64,000 nt of DNA, taken from the NCBI GenBank assembly GCA_030917065.1, contig JAUPVL010000018.1, positions 12,224 through 76,223 on the forward strand, in the 5' to 3' direction. The position numbers and the translations under genes were made by a program. Origin of the DNA: Patescibacteria group bacterium. Its GTDB lineage: Bacteria; Patescibacteriota; Saccharimonadia; CAILAD01; BJGX01. Positions 7,837-16,396 of this stretch are shown piece by piece; the stretch's first letter is position 1; every line of letters starts with the position of its first letter. Below the pieces are notes generated by a model. It ran no database searches. It had not been told where the DNA came from and saw nothing but the letters and a program-made list of their open reading frames with translations.

Positions 7837-8862
7837 ATGTTTGAATCAACCTTAAATACCGAATTAACCCACATCCTTTTACAGGGCTTTGTATGCTTTG
7901 TACTAGCTATGCTACTCACTCCTTTGTACACATATTTCGCATTCAAGTTTAAGCTATGGAAACAAATAAGAGACACCTCTACAACAGGTGAAAAAGCACC
8001 GGTTTTTCACAAGCTACACGCTGCAAAGCACAAAAGAAACATTCCTACCATGGCTGGGGTGATAGCTGTGGTAGCTGTAACTATCACCATGTTATTGATG
8101 AATTGGACAAGGTCACAAACATACTTACCAGTATTTGGCTTGGTAGCGGCTGGTGCAGTCGGCTTATTAGACGATTTTATCAATATTCGTGGCAACGGCA
8201 AAGGTGTAGCAGGGTTGAGATCGTCCTTGAAGTTCTTCTTGATACTGGGTGTTGCACTGATAGGTGCACTGTATTTTTTCTACAAACTTGGATACAGCCA
8301 AATACACGTACCTGCAGTAGGTGACTTTGATATTGGGCTACTGTATATTCCGCTTTTTGTCTTAGTAGTTATTTCTACGGCCAACGCTGTCAACATAGCC
8401 GATGGATTAGATGGTTTATCTGGAGGGCTACTAGCAAGCGCATTTGGTGCATATAGCGTTATAGCATTTGCCCAGGGCAATTATGGTATAGCGGGATTCT
8501 GCTTGGCAGTTGTTGGTGCGGTATTGAGCTATACTTGGTTCAATATCTTTCCAGCAAGATTCTTTATGGGTGATATAGGTTCTTTTGCGCTTGGGACCGC
8601 GCTAGGTATTGTCGCCATGCTGACTAATACGGTTTTCGTATTACCAATCATAGGAGCGGTTTTTGTAATCGAGGCAGGCTCTAGTGTCATCCAAATATTT
8701 TCAAAAAAAGTATTCAAACGCAAAATATTCTTGTCTGCGCCAATTCATCATCACCTGGAAGCAATTGGTTGGCCAGAAACAAAAGTGACCATGCGTCTCT
8801 GGATAATTGGAGCCGTCTGTGCTGGTTTTGGCACGCTGCTTGGTCTAATTACCAGGGTTTAA
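7837..8862 (+). CDS. mraY: Phospho-MurNAc-pentapeptide transferase MraY
   Basis: Integral membrane enzyme that transfers phospho-MurNAc-pentapeptide to undecaprenyl phosphate to make lipid I. At 341 residues with about ten hydrophobic segments it is normal size. The Asp-rich sites are seen in GLLDDFINIR, NAVNIADGLDGLSGG and FFMGDIGSFALG, and the His-rich loop in SAPIHHHLEAIGWPETKV. There is no clear ribosome site; a TAAAAT box lies at 7819-7824, so the leader may be only a few nucleotides if that promoter is used. Confidence 0.96.
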   Translation: MFESTLNTELTHILLQGFVCFVLAMLLTPLYTYFAFKFKLWKQIRDTSTTGEKAPVFHKLHAAKHKRNIPTMAGVIAVVAVTITMLLMNWTRSQTYLPVFGLVAAGAVGLLDDFINIRGNGKGVAGLRSSLKFFLILGVALIGALYFFYKLGYSQIHVPAVGDFDIGLLYIPLFVLVVISTANAVNIADGLDGLSGGLLASAFGAYSVIAFAQGNYGIAGFCLAVVGAVLSYTWFNIFPARFFMGDIGSFALGTALGIVAMLTNTVFVLPIIGAVFVIEAGSSVIQIFSKKVFKRKIFLSAPIHHHLEAIGWPETKVTMRLWIIGAVCAGFGTLLGLITRV

Positions 8863-8865
8863 AAT

Positions 8866-10092
8866 ATGGAAAACAAAAACAAAACCCCCAAGACTCGTTT
8901 CGCAATTGCTCACAAACCCGATTATATCTTATCTATATTAGTACTATCGTTGATTGTTATTGGGCTGATCATGATTTATTCTACGGGCTGGATTACTGTA
9001 CTCAAACAAACGGGAGGGAGTAGCGATAGGAATGGATTTTTCTGGACCCAACTATTAAGTTTTGGGCTGGGGTTGACTGGCTGGTTTATAGCTAGCAAAT
9101 TTCATTACAGTAATTGGCAAAAATATGCTAGTTTTATATTTTACGGATCGCTGGCCTTGATGTTTTTAGTTCTTGTTCCAGGGATAGCCGTGACAGTAAA
9201 CGGTGCCTCTAGGTGGGTGCATATAGGACCTATTAATTTTCAGCCCGTAGAGTTCTTTAAGCTTGGCACTATTTTGTTTGTGGCTGCCTGGATAGATAAG
9301 AATCGAGCCAAGCTCAATAGGCCAGCCGAAGGTCTTATACCTATTATCATTATCTTGATAATAACAATGTCACTAGTGGTGATTTTGCAAAAAGACATGG
9401 GGTCTGCATCTGTTTTGGCAGCAGCTATATTTAGTATGTATTTTATTTCAGGAGTATCAATGCGCATATTTATGATGGCTCTAGGCTTCATGGTAGCTTC
9501 TGCAGTAGGCCTTATCGCCAGCTCTCAATATCGTCTAGCTAGGTATATGACTTTTTTAAATCACACAGAAGATCCTACTGGTTCTGGTTATCATATCAAC
9601 CAAGCACTGATTGCACTTGGATCGGGGGGTATCCTGGGTAGGGGGTTGGGCAAAAGCTTGCAGGCGTACGGTTATTTACCAGAAGCCACCAACGACTCTA
9701 TATTTGCTATTATAGGAGAAGAATTTGGTCTAGTGGGGGCTAGTATAGTGATAGCAATAATAGTGATGCTGATATGGAGAGGTTACAGAATAGTTAGAGA
9801 TGCACCGGATAATTATGCAAAGCTAGTAGCATGTGGTCTAGTGGCATGGATAGGATTTCAAGCCTTTTTCAATATTTCGGCTATGCTTGGTATAATACCT
9901 TTAACCGGTATAACTCTTCCATTTATCAGCTATGGAGGCACCAGTCTAATGGCATCGTTATTCGGTATCGGTATTTTGCAAAACATTTCACGCTATACGA
10001 AAGGAGATATACCAGATGAAAATCGTGGTTTGCGGCGGCGGAACAGCCGGTCATATAACACCCATACTAGCAATAGTCGACGAGCTACGTAA
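8866..10092 (+). CDS. ftsW: Septal glycosyltransferase FtsW (SEDS family)
   Basis: SEDS peptidoglycan polymerase of 408 residues with about ten transmembrane segments, working with FtsI. The extracytoplasmic loop with GINFQPVEFFK-type sequence (IGPINFQPVEFFKLG), the DLGSA-like QKDMGSASVL and the C-terminal ITLPFISYGGTSL are characteristic. It starts 3 nt after mraY. Its last 25 codons, a basic Arg/Ser-rich tail, overlap the start of murG out of frame by 77 nt, an unusually long overlap for two core genes. Confidence 0.96.
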   Translation: MENKNKTPKTRFAIAHKPDYILSILVLSLIVIGLIMIYSTGWITVLKQTGGSSDRNGFFWTQLLSFGLGLTGWFIASKFHYSNWQKYASFIFYGSLALMFLVLVPGIAVTVNGASRWVHIGPINFQPVEFFKLGTILFVAAWIDKNRAKLNRPAEGLIPIIIILIITMSLVVILQKDMGSASVLAAAIFSMYFISGVSMRIFMMALGFMVASAVGLIASSQYRLARYMTFLNHTEDPTGSGYHINQALIALGSGGILGRGLGKSLQAYGYLPEATNDSIFAIIGEEFGLVGASIVIAIIVMLIWRGYRIVRDAPDNYAKLVACGLVAWIGFQAFFNISAMLGIIPLTGITLPFISYGGTSLMASLFGIGILQNISRYTKGDIPDENRGLRRRNSRSYNTHTSNSRRAT

Positions 10093-11170
10093 CCTAGATA
10101 GAAGTGTAGAGATACTATATATTGGTAGCGGTAGTAAGCTCGAAAAGGAGCTTACTCAAAAATACGATCTCAACTATCAATCTATTTCAAGCGGTAAATT
10201 CCGTAGATACAGGCGTGGATGGAAGAAAGAGATTGCAGATATGCAGACTAACAAAAAGAATATTGCCGATGCAGTTCGTTTTACCAAAGGTTATTTTCAG
10301 GCGATGCGAATACTTCGTAAATTTAAACCCGATGTAGTTTTTACTAAAGGAGGATATGTATCAGTGCCTGTTGGCCTGGCTGCATCTAGGCTGAAGATGC
10401 CATTGCTTATCCATGACTCAGATGCAATATTTGGAATGTCAACAAAAGTATTGGCGCCCAAGGCTAAGTTGATTGCTACCGGTTTTCCAAAAAATGTCTT
10501 TGCTGACTCAACATACAGCGATAAAATCATTTTTACCGGTAACCCAGTTCGTAAAGAACTATTAAGTGGAAGCCTGGCTCGAGCCCAAAAAATATTTCAA
10601 TTTAGATCCCAAAAGCCGGTAGTTCTTGTATTTGCTGGTTCACAAGGAGCAACTGCAATAAATGAAATTGTGTTTGGAGGCCTGGATATTATCCTAAAGG
10701 ATTACAATCTTATACACCACACCGGTTCAAACGACATAGAGCAGGCGAGAGTACTCGCTCACAAACTACCTGACAATCTAAGAGAATCTTATAGGCCTTT
10801 CGATTTTCTAAAGACCGAGCTTGCCGATGCGTTGTTTTATGCCGACATTGTGATCGGAAGAGCTGGAGCCAATTCAATAGCTGAGATTGCTGCACATTCT
10901 AAGTCTGCAATATTAATTCCAAGTCCTTACTCGGCCAACAATCATCAGCAAAGAAACGCTGAAGTGCTTGAACGGATGGGAGCGGCCAGGATAATCCAAC
11001 AGGTAGACTTGAGTCCTATCCGGTTGATATCTGAGATAGACAAGATACTCGCTGATCCAAAAGCCAAGAAATACTTGCAAAACTCGATACACGAACTTTG
11101 GATCTCTGACTCTGCATCAAGAATAGCGCGTCTTATACTCCACACCAACAAGGACGGTGTAAATGTCTGA
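10016..11170 (+). CDS. murG: UDP-GlcNAc lipid I transferase MurG
   Basis: Peripheral glycosyltransferase of 384 residues that adds GlcNAc to lipid I to form lipid II. The start is fixed by the family's N-terminal glycine loop CGGGTAGHITP right after the initiator and by an AAAGGAGA ribosome site, even though this lies 77 nt inside ftsW. Further motifs are FAGSQGATAINE and the UDP-GlcNAc site GRAGANSIAEIAAH followed by PSPYSANNHQQRNAE. It overlaps ftsQ by 8 nt. Confidence 0.96.
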   Translation: MKIVVCGGGTAGHITPILAIVDELRNLDRSVEILYIGSGSKLEKELTQKYDLNYQSISSGKFRRYRRGWKKEIADMQTNKKNIADAVRFTKGYFQAMRILRKFKPDVVFTKGGYVSVPVGLAASRLKMPLLIHDSDAIFGMSTKVLAPKAKLIATGFPKNVFADSTYSDKIIFTGNPVRKELLSGSLARAQKIFQFRSQKPVVLVFAGSQGATAINEIVFGGLDIILKDYNLIHHTGSNDIEQARVLAHKLPDNLRESYRPFDFLKTELADALFYADIVIGRAGANSIAEIAAHSKSAILIPSPYSANNHQQRNAEVLERMGAARIIQQVDLSPIRLISEIDKILADPKAKKYLQNSIHELWISDSASRIARLILHTNKDGVNV

Positions 11171-11981
11171 ACAAAGAGTGGTTAAGCTACGTGAAAAGAT
11201 CAACAGCAACTCGACTGGTACATCTGCTCCAAAAAGTAAAAAGCCACAATTTAATTTGAAAAAACTTATCCGTCCAATCATTATAGTCGTCTTGGTCTTG
11301 ATTGTATTGTACGCAGTCTTGGCATCTAGTTTGTTCAAGATAAATAAGATAGAAATTGTGGGCAATCAGACTATCGATAGTGAGGATGTCAAATCACAGG
11401 TGAGCGCAATCATAACTGGATCAAGTATTAGTCAAAACATTATTTTCGTACCGTCTTCAGATATCGAGAAACAGTTAAAAAAAGACAATTATCAGGTAGC
11501 TGATGTAAAGATATCTAAGATTCCCTTTAGCACAATCAAGGTAACAATAACCGAACAAAAACCGAGCATACTATGGAAATCTGGTAACAATCTTTCGATA
11601 ATAACCGAGAATGGGAGAGGGTTTATAGGAGAGCCTAACGACGAACTAAAAAGTAATCTACCAACGGTAGAGGATTTGTCGAATCTACCTGTAAAAGAAG
11701 GGGATAAGGTTGTATCACAAGAGTTCGTCAAATTTGTCAATGATATGTACACAACGCTACCACAGAACGGAGTCGAGATAGTTGGTGCTCAGATAGAAGA
11801 GACGACAACCGAGATTACAGTAATCACAAAAGATGGCTATAGGATTAGGTTCGACACAACTCGGCCTTTTAGTGAGCAATTGTCTGATCTAAATGCAGTA
11901 CTAGACAGCCTGAAGCAGCAGGGTAAAAAGCCAACTCAATATATTGATCTCAGGATCAATGCCAAAGTATTTTATAAGTAG
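11163..11981 (+). CDS. ftsQ: Cell division protein FtsQ/DivIB
   Basis: Bitopic divisome protein of 272 residues: a basic, disordered cytoplasmic N-terminus (1-38), one membrane helix (about 39-60), a POTRA domain beginning FKINKIEIVGNQTIDSEDVKSQV, and a beta domain. POTRA plus position at the end of the dcw cluster identify it. The ribosome site AAGGACGG sits in the end of murG. No murC, murB, ddl, ftsA or ftsZ follow, so the cluster is short here. Confidence 0.9.
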   Translation: MSEQRVVKLREKINSNSTGTSAPKSKKPQFNLKKLIRPIIIVVLVLIVLYAVLASSLFKINKIEIVGNQTIDSEDVKSQVSAIITGSSISQNIIFVPSSDIEKQLKKDNYQVADVKISKIPFSTIKVTITEQKPSILWKSGNNLSIITENGRGFIGEPNDELKSNLPTVEDLSNLPVKEGDKVVSQEFVKFVNDMYTTLPQNGVEIVGAQIEETTTEITVITKDGYRIRFDTTRPFSEQLSDLNAVLDSLKQQGKKPTQYIDLRINAKVFYK

Positions 11982-12454
11982 GGCATATCCATAGAAGGTA
12001 TAGAGAGGTATTAATTACAACAAAGCACGTGTGTGCTGTGAAACATAGGTTGTGGATAACTATTAGACGAGAAGACATGTGTAAATGCACAGACACAGGC
12101 CAATATCGTCTGTTAACTATATAAGTTCGGTTTTTGTTTATACTACTTACACTGATATATAGCAGTATTTGCTGAAATCTCATGCTGTTCATTTGCCCAT
12201 CCATGCTCGAAGCGTGAAAAAAGAGAAGATACGCAACAAATAAATATGATTCATATAATGGTGATTTAGATGCTATATATACTTATATACGTAAAATATA
12301 CATTGTGCGACATACTATATTTATCACTCCAGCTATCTATTTATACCTCTAATATATAGTTATTACGTTTCCTTTCTATGACTTTAGCGTAAACGCGATG
12401 TTGTAATGTGAATATCTCTGTAACACATTAGTGCTTTGTTAGCCTAGTTCGCTA
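11982..12454. other. Convergent gap between ftsQ and the ATPase gene
   Basis: A 473-nt AT-rich region between converging genes. A stem AGACGA 12065-12070 / TCGTCT 12106-12111 with inner TGTG/CACA pairing is followed by a T-rich run near 12135-12145 and might end the dcw transcript. One perfect DnaA-type box (TGTGGATAA, 12051-12059) is present but stands alone. No credible gene or known RNA is seen in the rest. Confidence 0.35.
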
Positions 12455-15157
12455 CTAAGCTTTGTTATTGCTATTACGATCATTACGATTGTTTTTATTA
12501 CGATTGCGATTTCGACTGTTGGATCCGCTCGAGTTACTATTTGAATTTGAATTCTTTTTTATATATTCACTATATTTCTTTGGCTCGGCTCCACTCACCT
12601 TTAGACTAGGGTGGGAGTTGTTGTTATTTACATTGTTTTTGGGTTGTTCGGTATTTGTGCTACTAGTAGATTGCGTACTCCCCTGCCCCTGTTTGTCATT
12701 GCCATCATTGCTCATACCACTCCATTTTTCTATTTGAGTCTCTACCTCAGACTTACTAGATGCGTATTTTTCTCGACTTTGTTGAATAATTCTCGGTGTC
12801 TGGTCGTTGGGTGGCTGAGGCATTAGTAATGTCTTAGCAGAGAATGGTAAGCTAGTTTGTCCATCGATGCTCATCGATACGTAGATGTTCTGCTTATCAA
12901 GATTGACCAAATCTAGTGGCTCAAATACAGGCTCAAAGTACTTGGATAGGTAATTTGCATCGTCTGCACCGACCCTAAAGCTAATCATGCTACCGACATT
13001 ACCAAAAACAGCGTCGCGAACCTCTTCGGGCATCTGAGCTATGTATTGATTGGCAACAGTTAGATATAGTCCATACTTACGTGCTTCAGATAAGATTACA
13101 GCAAAACTCTCTGTCGCAAAATTTTGGAACTCATCAACATATAAGTAGAATGGTATCCTATCTTCAATATTTGGAATATCAGCTCGACTCATAGCATCAA
13201 GCTGTATCTTGGTGATTATCAAGCTACCCAGTATAGATGCATTGTCTTCACCAATTTTTCCTCTTGAGAGGTCTACTATCAGTATCTTGCCTTCATCCAT
13301 TATTTTACGAATGTTAAATGAGCTCTTTTCTTGTCCGAGTACATTTCTAATAAGAGGATTGGCAGTGAATGCCCCTACTTTATTAAGTACCGGTGCCACA
13401 GCTTCTGATGCGAATTTTTCATTCCAGCTAGCAAATTCATTAATCCAGAAGGCTTTAACAACAGGGTCTTTTACGTTGGCGATAATTTCATTTCGATACT
13501 TTTTGTCGGTAAGCATACGAACAATACCAAGCAGTGTAGTGTTGGGCGTTTCTAGTAAGGCAAGCAAGGTGTAACGTAGAATGTGCTCAAGTCGAGGCCC
13601 CCAGCTGTCTCCGAACATCTTCTTTAGCACGCCAACTATTTCAGATGCTACGTTGTTTCTGCGATTGACGTCCATCACCTCCATAGGGTTGAATGCTACT
13701 GGAAAATCGCCATCTGCTGGGTTGAAGTACACTACGTCGTCGATACGGTGTTCGGGTATAAAACGCATAATATCTTGGGCATAGTCGCCGTGAGGATCAA
13801 CTACCGCAAATCCCTTATTGTGAAAAACATCCGAAAGAGTCAAGAGATTTAGTAAGAACGACTTACCAACTCCAGATTTACCGATGATATAAAGATGTCG
13901 CATCCTATCTTCACGTTTGATTCCAAACTTGGCATTACCTTGTCTAAAAGTAGTTGTACCGAACAAGCTCAGGCTCTCCGGAGGAGTGTTGGATGCCATA
14001 GGGAGATTGCTAGGCGGCTGACCTACCTTAGTGCTTGTATATGCAACGCCTGGTGTCTCTACGCTAGTGTGAGGCAAATGATAAAGGCTAGCCATCTCTT
14101 CGATATTAAGTACATAGCCAGCGTCTTCAAATTTTCTCTCCCTATACTCTTCCAGGGCTTTTTCACCAGTCGCTATACTTGTATTAGTAAAGCCATTGAG
14201 ATTGATGGTATTGAACTGCTTAAATCCACCTACAAGAGCTTGAATTCTTTGTTTTGCTATCATATCGTTGTCACCTACATAGATGGCTCGAATTTTCATA
14301 GCAAAACCTAGCTTTTGAGCCTTGGTTTCTATTGCAGTATTGATAGTAGTTTGGCCGGGAGATAACTCCGGTTTGGACCCCGGCTTGGCATTTGCTGCCT
14401 CTACAGATGGAGGTACTGACAGTGCCCTGGCGGCAAATAGCGGAGCCTTCAGAGCCTTCTTGCCTAGATTGTCAAATACTCCCTCTTTCTTGCCGTTTAC
14501 GACTTCGTCGATATATTTGAGGCTTTTGGTGTGCCAACTATCATCGACTGGCTCCATCAAAAATTGTATCCACATCTGTTCACCTTCTGACATTGATGCA
14601 AGTACTGTAGTTAGTCCAGCAAGCGGATCTACCTCAAAAGTTAGAAATGTTCGAATCGGAAATATCTCATCTTTGGTAAGAGTTATCTCAGTTTCGTATA
14701 TTTTTTTGTCAGTGAAGTCTTGTTTTGTATAGTCTTCTTCGACTGAGTTGATCTGAACTGTAGGATATTGTGCGTATATCTGGCTTTCTACAAAATCTTT
14801 GAGTTCGGTTGGAACCCAGACATAGAAGTGTATGATTTGATCGATAGAGACAATCTCAAAGCTTATGTGATCTTGTAGCTTGGATTCCTGCTGAAGCTCT
14901 CCTGTGGGTCGCAATATACCGTGTAGACTAGCAAACATCTGCTCTGCTGACAATTCTTTCTTATCATTGTCCTTAGGTACTATTATATGTATCAAGCTAT
15001 ACTCAGAAGATTTGCTACCCGTTATCTCAGCTTTGCGATTGTTCTTCCATATCAAATACACCAATACTGTAGCTATCAGTGTCCAGCCCCAGAATTGAAA
15101 TAATATAGTGCCAATAATTGAAAACGCTGTGCTGATTATGTTAAAGATTGTGTCCAT
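12455..15157 (-). CDS. VirD4/HerA-like conjugation-type ATPase, membrane-anchored
   Basis: A 900-residue protein with an N-terminal membrane segment (about residues 15-40), a mixed domain to about 400, then a P-loop ATPase. Walker A is IIGKSGVGKSFLL (about 433-445), followed by VVDPHGDYAQDIMRFIP; Walker B is FYLYVDEFQNFA (about 665). This is the type IV secretion/HerA-FtsK class of DNA-pumping ATPases. The last 130 residues are Asn/Ser/Gln/Arg-rich and disordered. It could drive DNA transfer or uptake; dprA and topA lie upstream on the same strand, which suits a DNA-handling role, but no other secretion genes are in view. Confidence 0.75.
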   Translation of the reverse strand: MDTIFNIISTAFSIIGTILFQFWGWTLIATVLVYLIWKNNRKAEITGSKSSEYSLIHIIVPKDNDKKELSAEQMFASLHGILRPTGELQQESKLQDHISFEIVSIDQIIHFYVWVPTELKDFVESQIYAQYPTVQINSVEEDYTKQDFTDKKIYETEITLTKDEIFPIRTFLTFEVDPLAGLTTVLASMSEGEQMWIQFLMEPVDDSWHTKSLKYIDEVVNGKKEGVFDNLGKKALKAPLFAARALSVPPSVEAANAKPGSKPELSPGQTTINTAIETKAQKLGFAMKIRAIYVGDNDMIAKQRIQALVGGFKQFNTINLNGFTNTSIATGEKALEEYRERKFEDAGYVLNIEEMASLYHLPHTSVETPGVAYTSTKVGQPPSNLPMASNTPPESLSLFGTTTFRQGNAKFGIKREDRMRHLYIIGKSGVGKSFLLNLLTLSDVFHNKGFAVVDPHGDYAQDIMRFIPEHRIDDVVYFNPADGDFPVAFNPMEVMDVNRRNNVASEIVGVLKKMFGDSWGPRLEHILRYTLLALLETPNTTLLGIVRMLTDKKYRNEIIANVKDPVVKAFWINEFASWNEKFASEAVAPVLNKVGAFTANPLIRNVLGQEKSSFNIRKIMDEGKILIVDLSRGKIGEDNASILGSLIITKIQLDAMSRADIPNIEDRIPFYLYVDEFQNFATESFAVILSEARKYGLYLTVANQYIAQMPEEVRDAVFGNVGSMISFRVGADDANYLSKYFEPVFEPLDLVNLDKQNIYVSMSIDGQTSLPFSAKTLLMPQPPNDQTPRIIQQSREKYASSKSEVETQIEKWSGMSNDGNDKQGQGSTQSTSSTNTEQPKNNVNNNNSHPSLKVSGAEPKKYSEYIKKNSNSNSNSSGSNSRNRNRNKNNRNDRNSNNKA

Positions 15158-15200
15158 TAATTAGGTGCCTGTTTTCCCTCATTATTTTCGATAATATTGC

Positions 15201-16274
15201 CTAGCCCTTGTCTCTTCCACCGCGCCTTTTATTTTTTTTTGAAGTAAGGCCTTCTTTGATGCTATACATATCGTTTTTATCTTTTATAAACTGAGGCTTT
15301 TCCTGCAGGTTCAGTGCGATTGTGGTAGTCTTGACCTGTCTTCTAGCTAGCACCTTAGTGATAATATCCTCTTTACTCAAAGGAGATTTCTCTTTTAGAA
15401 TCTCTTCTATGATATCAGCGACTGTACCTGGGTTGTATCCCCATTCACCGAGAGCATAAATACCCCTACCTATTAGTACGAAACGACCATCTTTAATTAG
15501 TTCGTTGTGTACAGCTTGAGTTGTTACATTTTTAGGATTGGCTTTGAGTTCTGAGATCTTTGTTGAAATCTCACTAAAATGCATGGGTCTAGCGTTTTTC
15601 TTAAGTACTAAGTAAATCTTGTCTCGAATGCTTTTGGGATTTACTTCTGGCCATACACTCAATCCCCATATATTGTCTAAATTAGATAGGTTTGTACTGG
15701 CAAGAGCCAGTTCTTGCAAAGCTTCTTGATTGTGTTTGGGATCTAATTTTTTTGAAAATTTATCAAAGCGCGATGGTTTGCCGGTCTCACTCACTACAGT
15801 TACTAGCTGTTCATGTAGTTTCTTCACTCCATTTTCATTATAACTATCACTCAAGAAAAGTAGATCAGCGTGCCCGTCATTTTTGTCAACAAAGGTAAAC
15901 TTTGGGTTGATCTTAATCAAAAAACTTAAGTGTGGTTGCATCTTACCATTCAGATCTAGTTGACTCATTAGTGATGCAAATCCAATAATGCCACCCTTTT
16001 CATTGGTAATTGCTATAAGAATATCATTGAGCTCGTGATCGTGGTTGAACTGTTGTCTTATCTTTGTAATTGCTGCTTTTTCTATCTGTCTTACTCGCTC
16101 TCGAGTAATACCCATGTCTTTACCTATTTCTTCAAGGGTCTGCGAGTTTCCAGTAGCTATACCATAACGGCGTAGCAAGATATCTCTATCGCGGTCTTTC
16201 TTGAGTAGGTTCAAGCTATCGTTTATTAGGTTTTCTAGCAGTTTCTTATCTACTTTGTTTGATTTTACTTTCAT
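15201..16274 (-). CDS. Sigma-70 region 4 / HARE-HTH fusion regulator
   Basis: A 357-residue protein. Residues about 20-75 match sigma region 4 (RDILLRRYGI, then the helix-turn-helix TLEEIGKDMGITRERVRQIEKAAITKIR). There is no region 2 or 3, so it is not a complete sigma factor. Around residues 215-275 (IRDKIYLVLKKNARPMHFSEISTKI ... FVLIGRGIYAL) a winged HARE-HTH domain like that of RNA polymerase delta is seen, and a second similar wing follows (TVADIIEEILKEKSPLSKEDIITKVL). The basic tail KKNKRRGGR suits nucleic-acid contact. Likely an RNA polymerase-associated factor; the target is unknown. Confidence 0.75.
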   Translation of the reverse strand: MKVKSNKVDKKLLENLINDSLNLLKKDRDRDILLRRYGIATGNSQTLEEIGKDMGITRERVRQIEKAAITKIRQQFNHDHELNDILIAITNEKGGIIGFASLMSQLDLNGKMQPHLSFLIKINPKFTFVDKNDGHADLLFLSDSYNENGVKKLHEQLVTVVSETGKPSRFDKFSKKLDPKHNQEALQELALASTNLSNLDNIWGLSVWPEVNPKSIRDKIYLVLKKNARPMHFSEISTKISELKANPKNVTTQAVHNELIKDGRFVLIGRGIYALGEWGYNPGTVADIIEEILKEKSPLSKEDIITKVLARRQVKTTTIALNLQEKPQFIKDKNDMYSIKEGLTSKKNKRRGGRDKG

Positions 16275-16396
16275 AAATAATAAGTACCTTTTTGTTACTG
16301 ATATTTACTGCTCTACAGGTATAAGAACAGCAAAACTTGTAGTAATTATATCACTTATAAGCTCGGAGGTCAACAATTACAAAGGTATTATAATAG

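Noticed and set aside
12051..12059. Perfect DnaA box (TGTGGATAA) in a long AT-rich gap, possible oriC
   Set aside because: Only one box, no dnaA/dnaN nearby, and no cluster or unwinding element could be pointed out.
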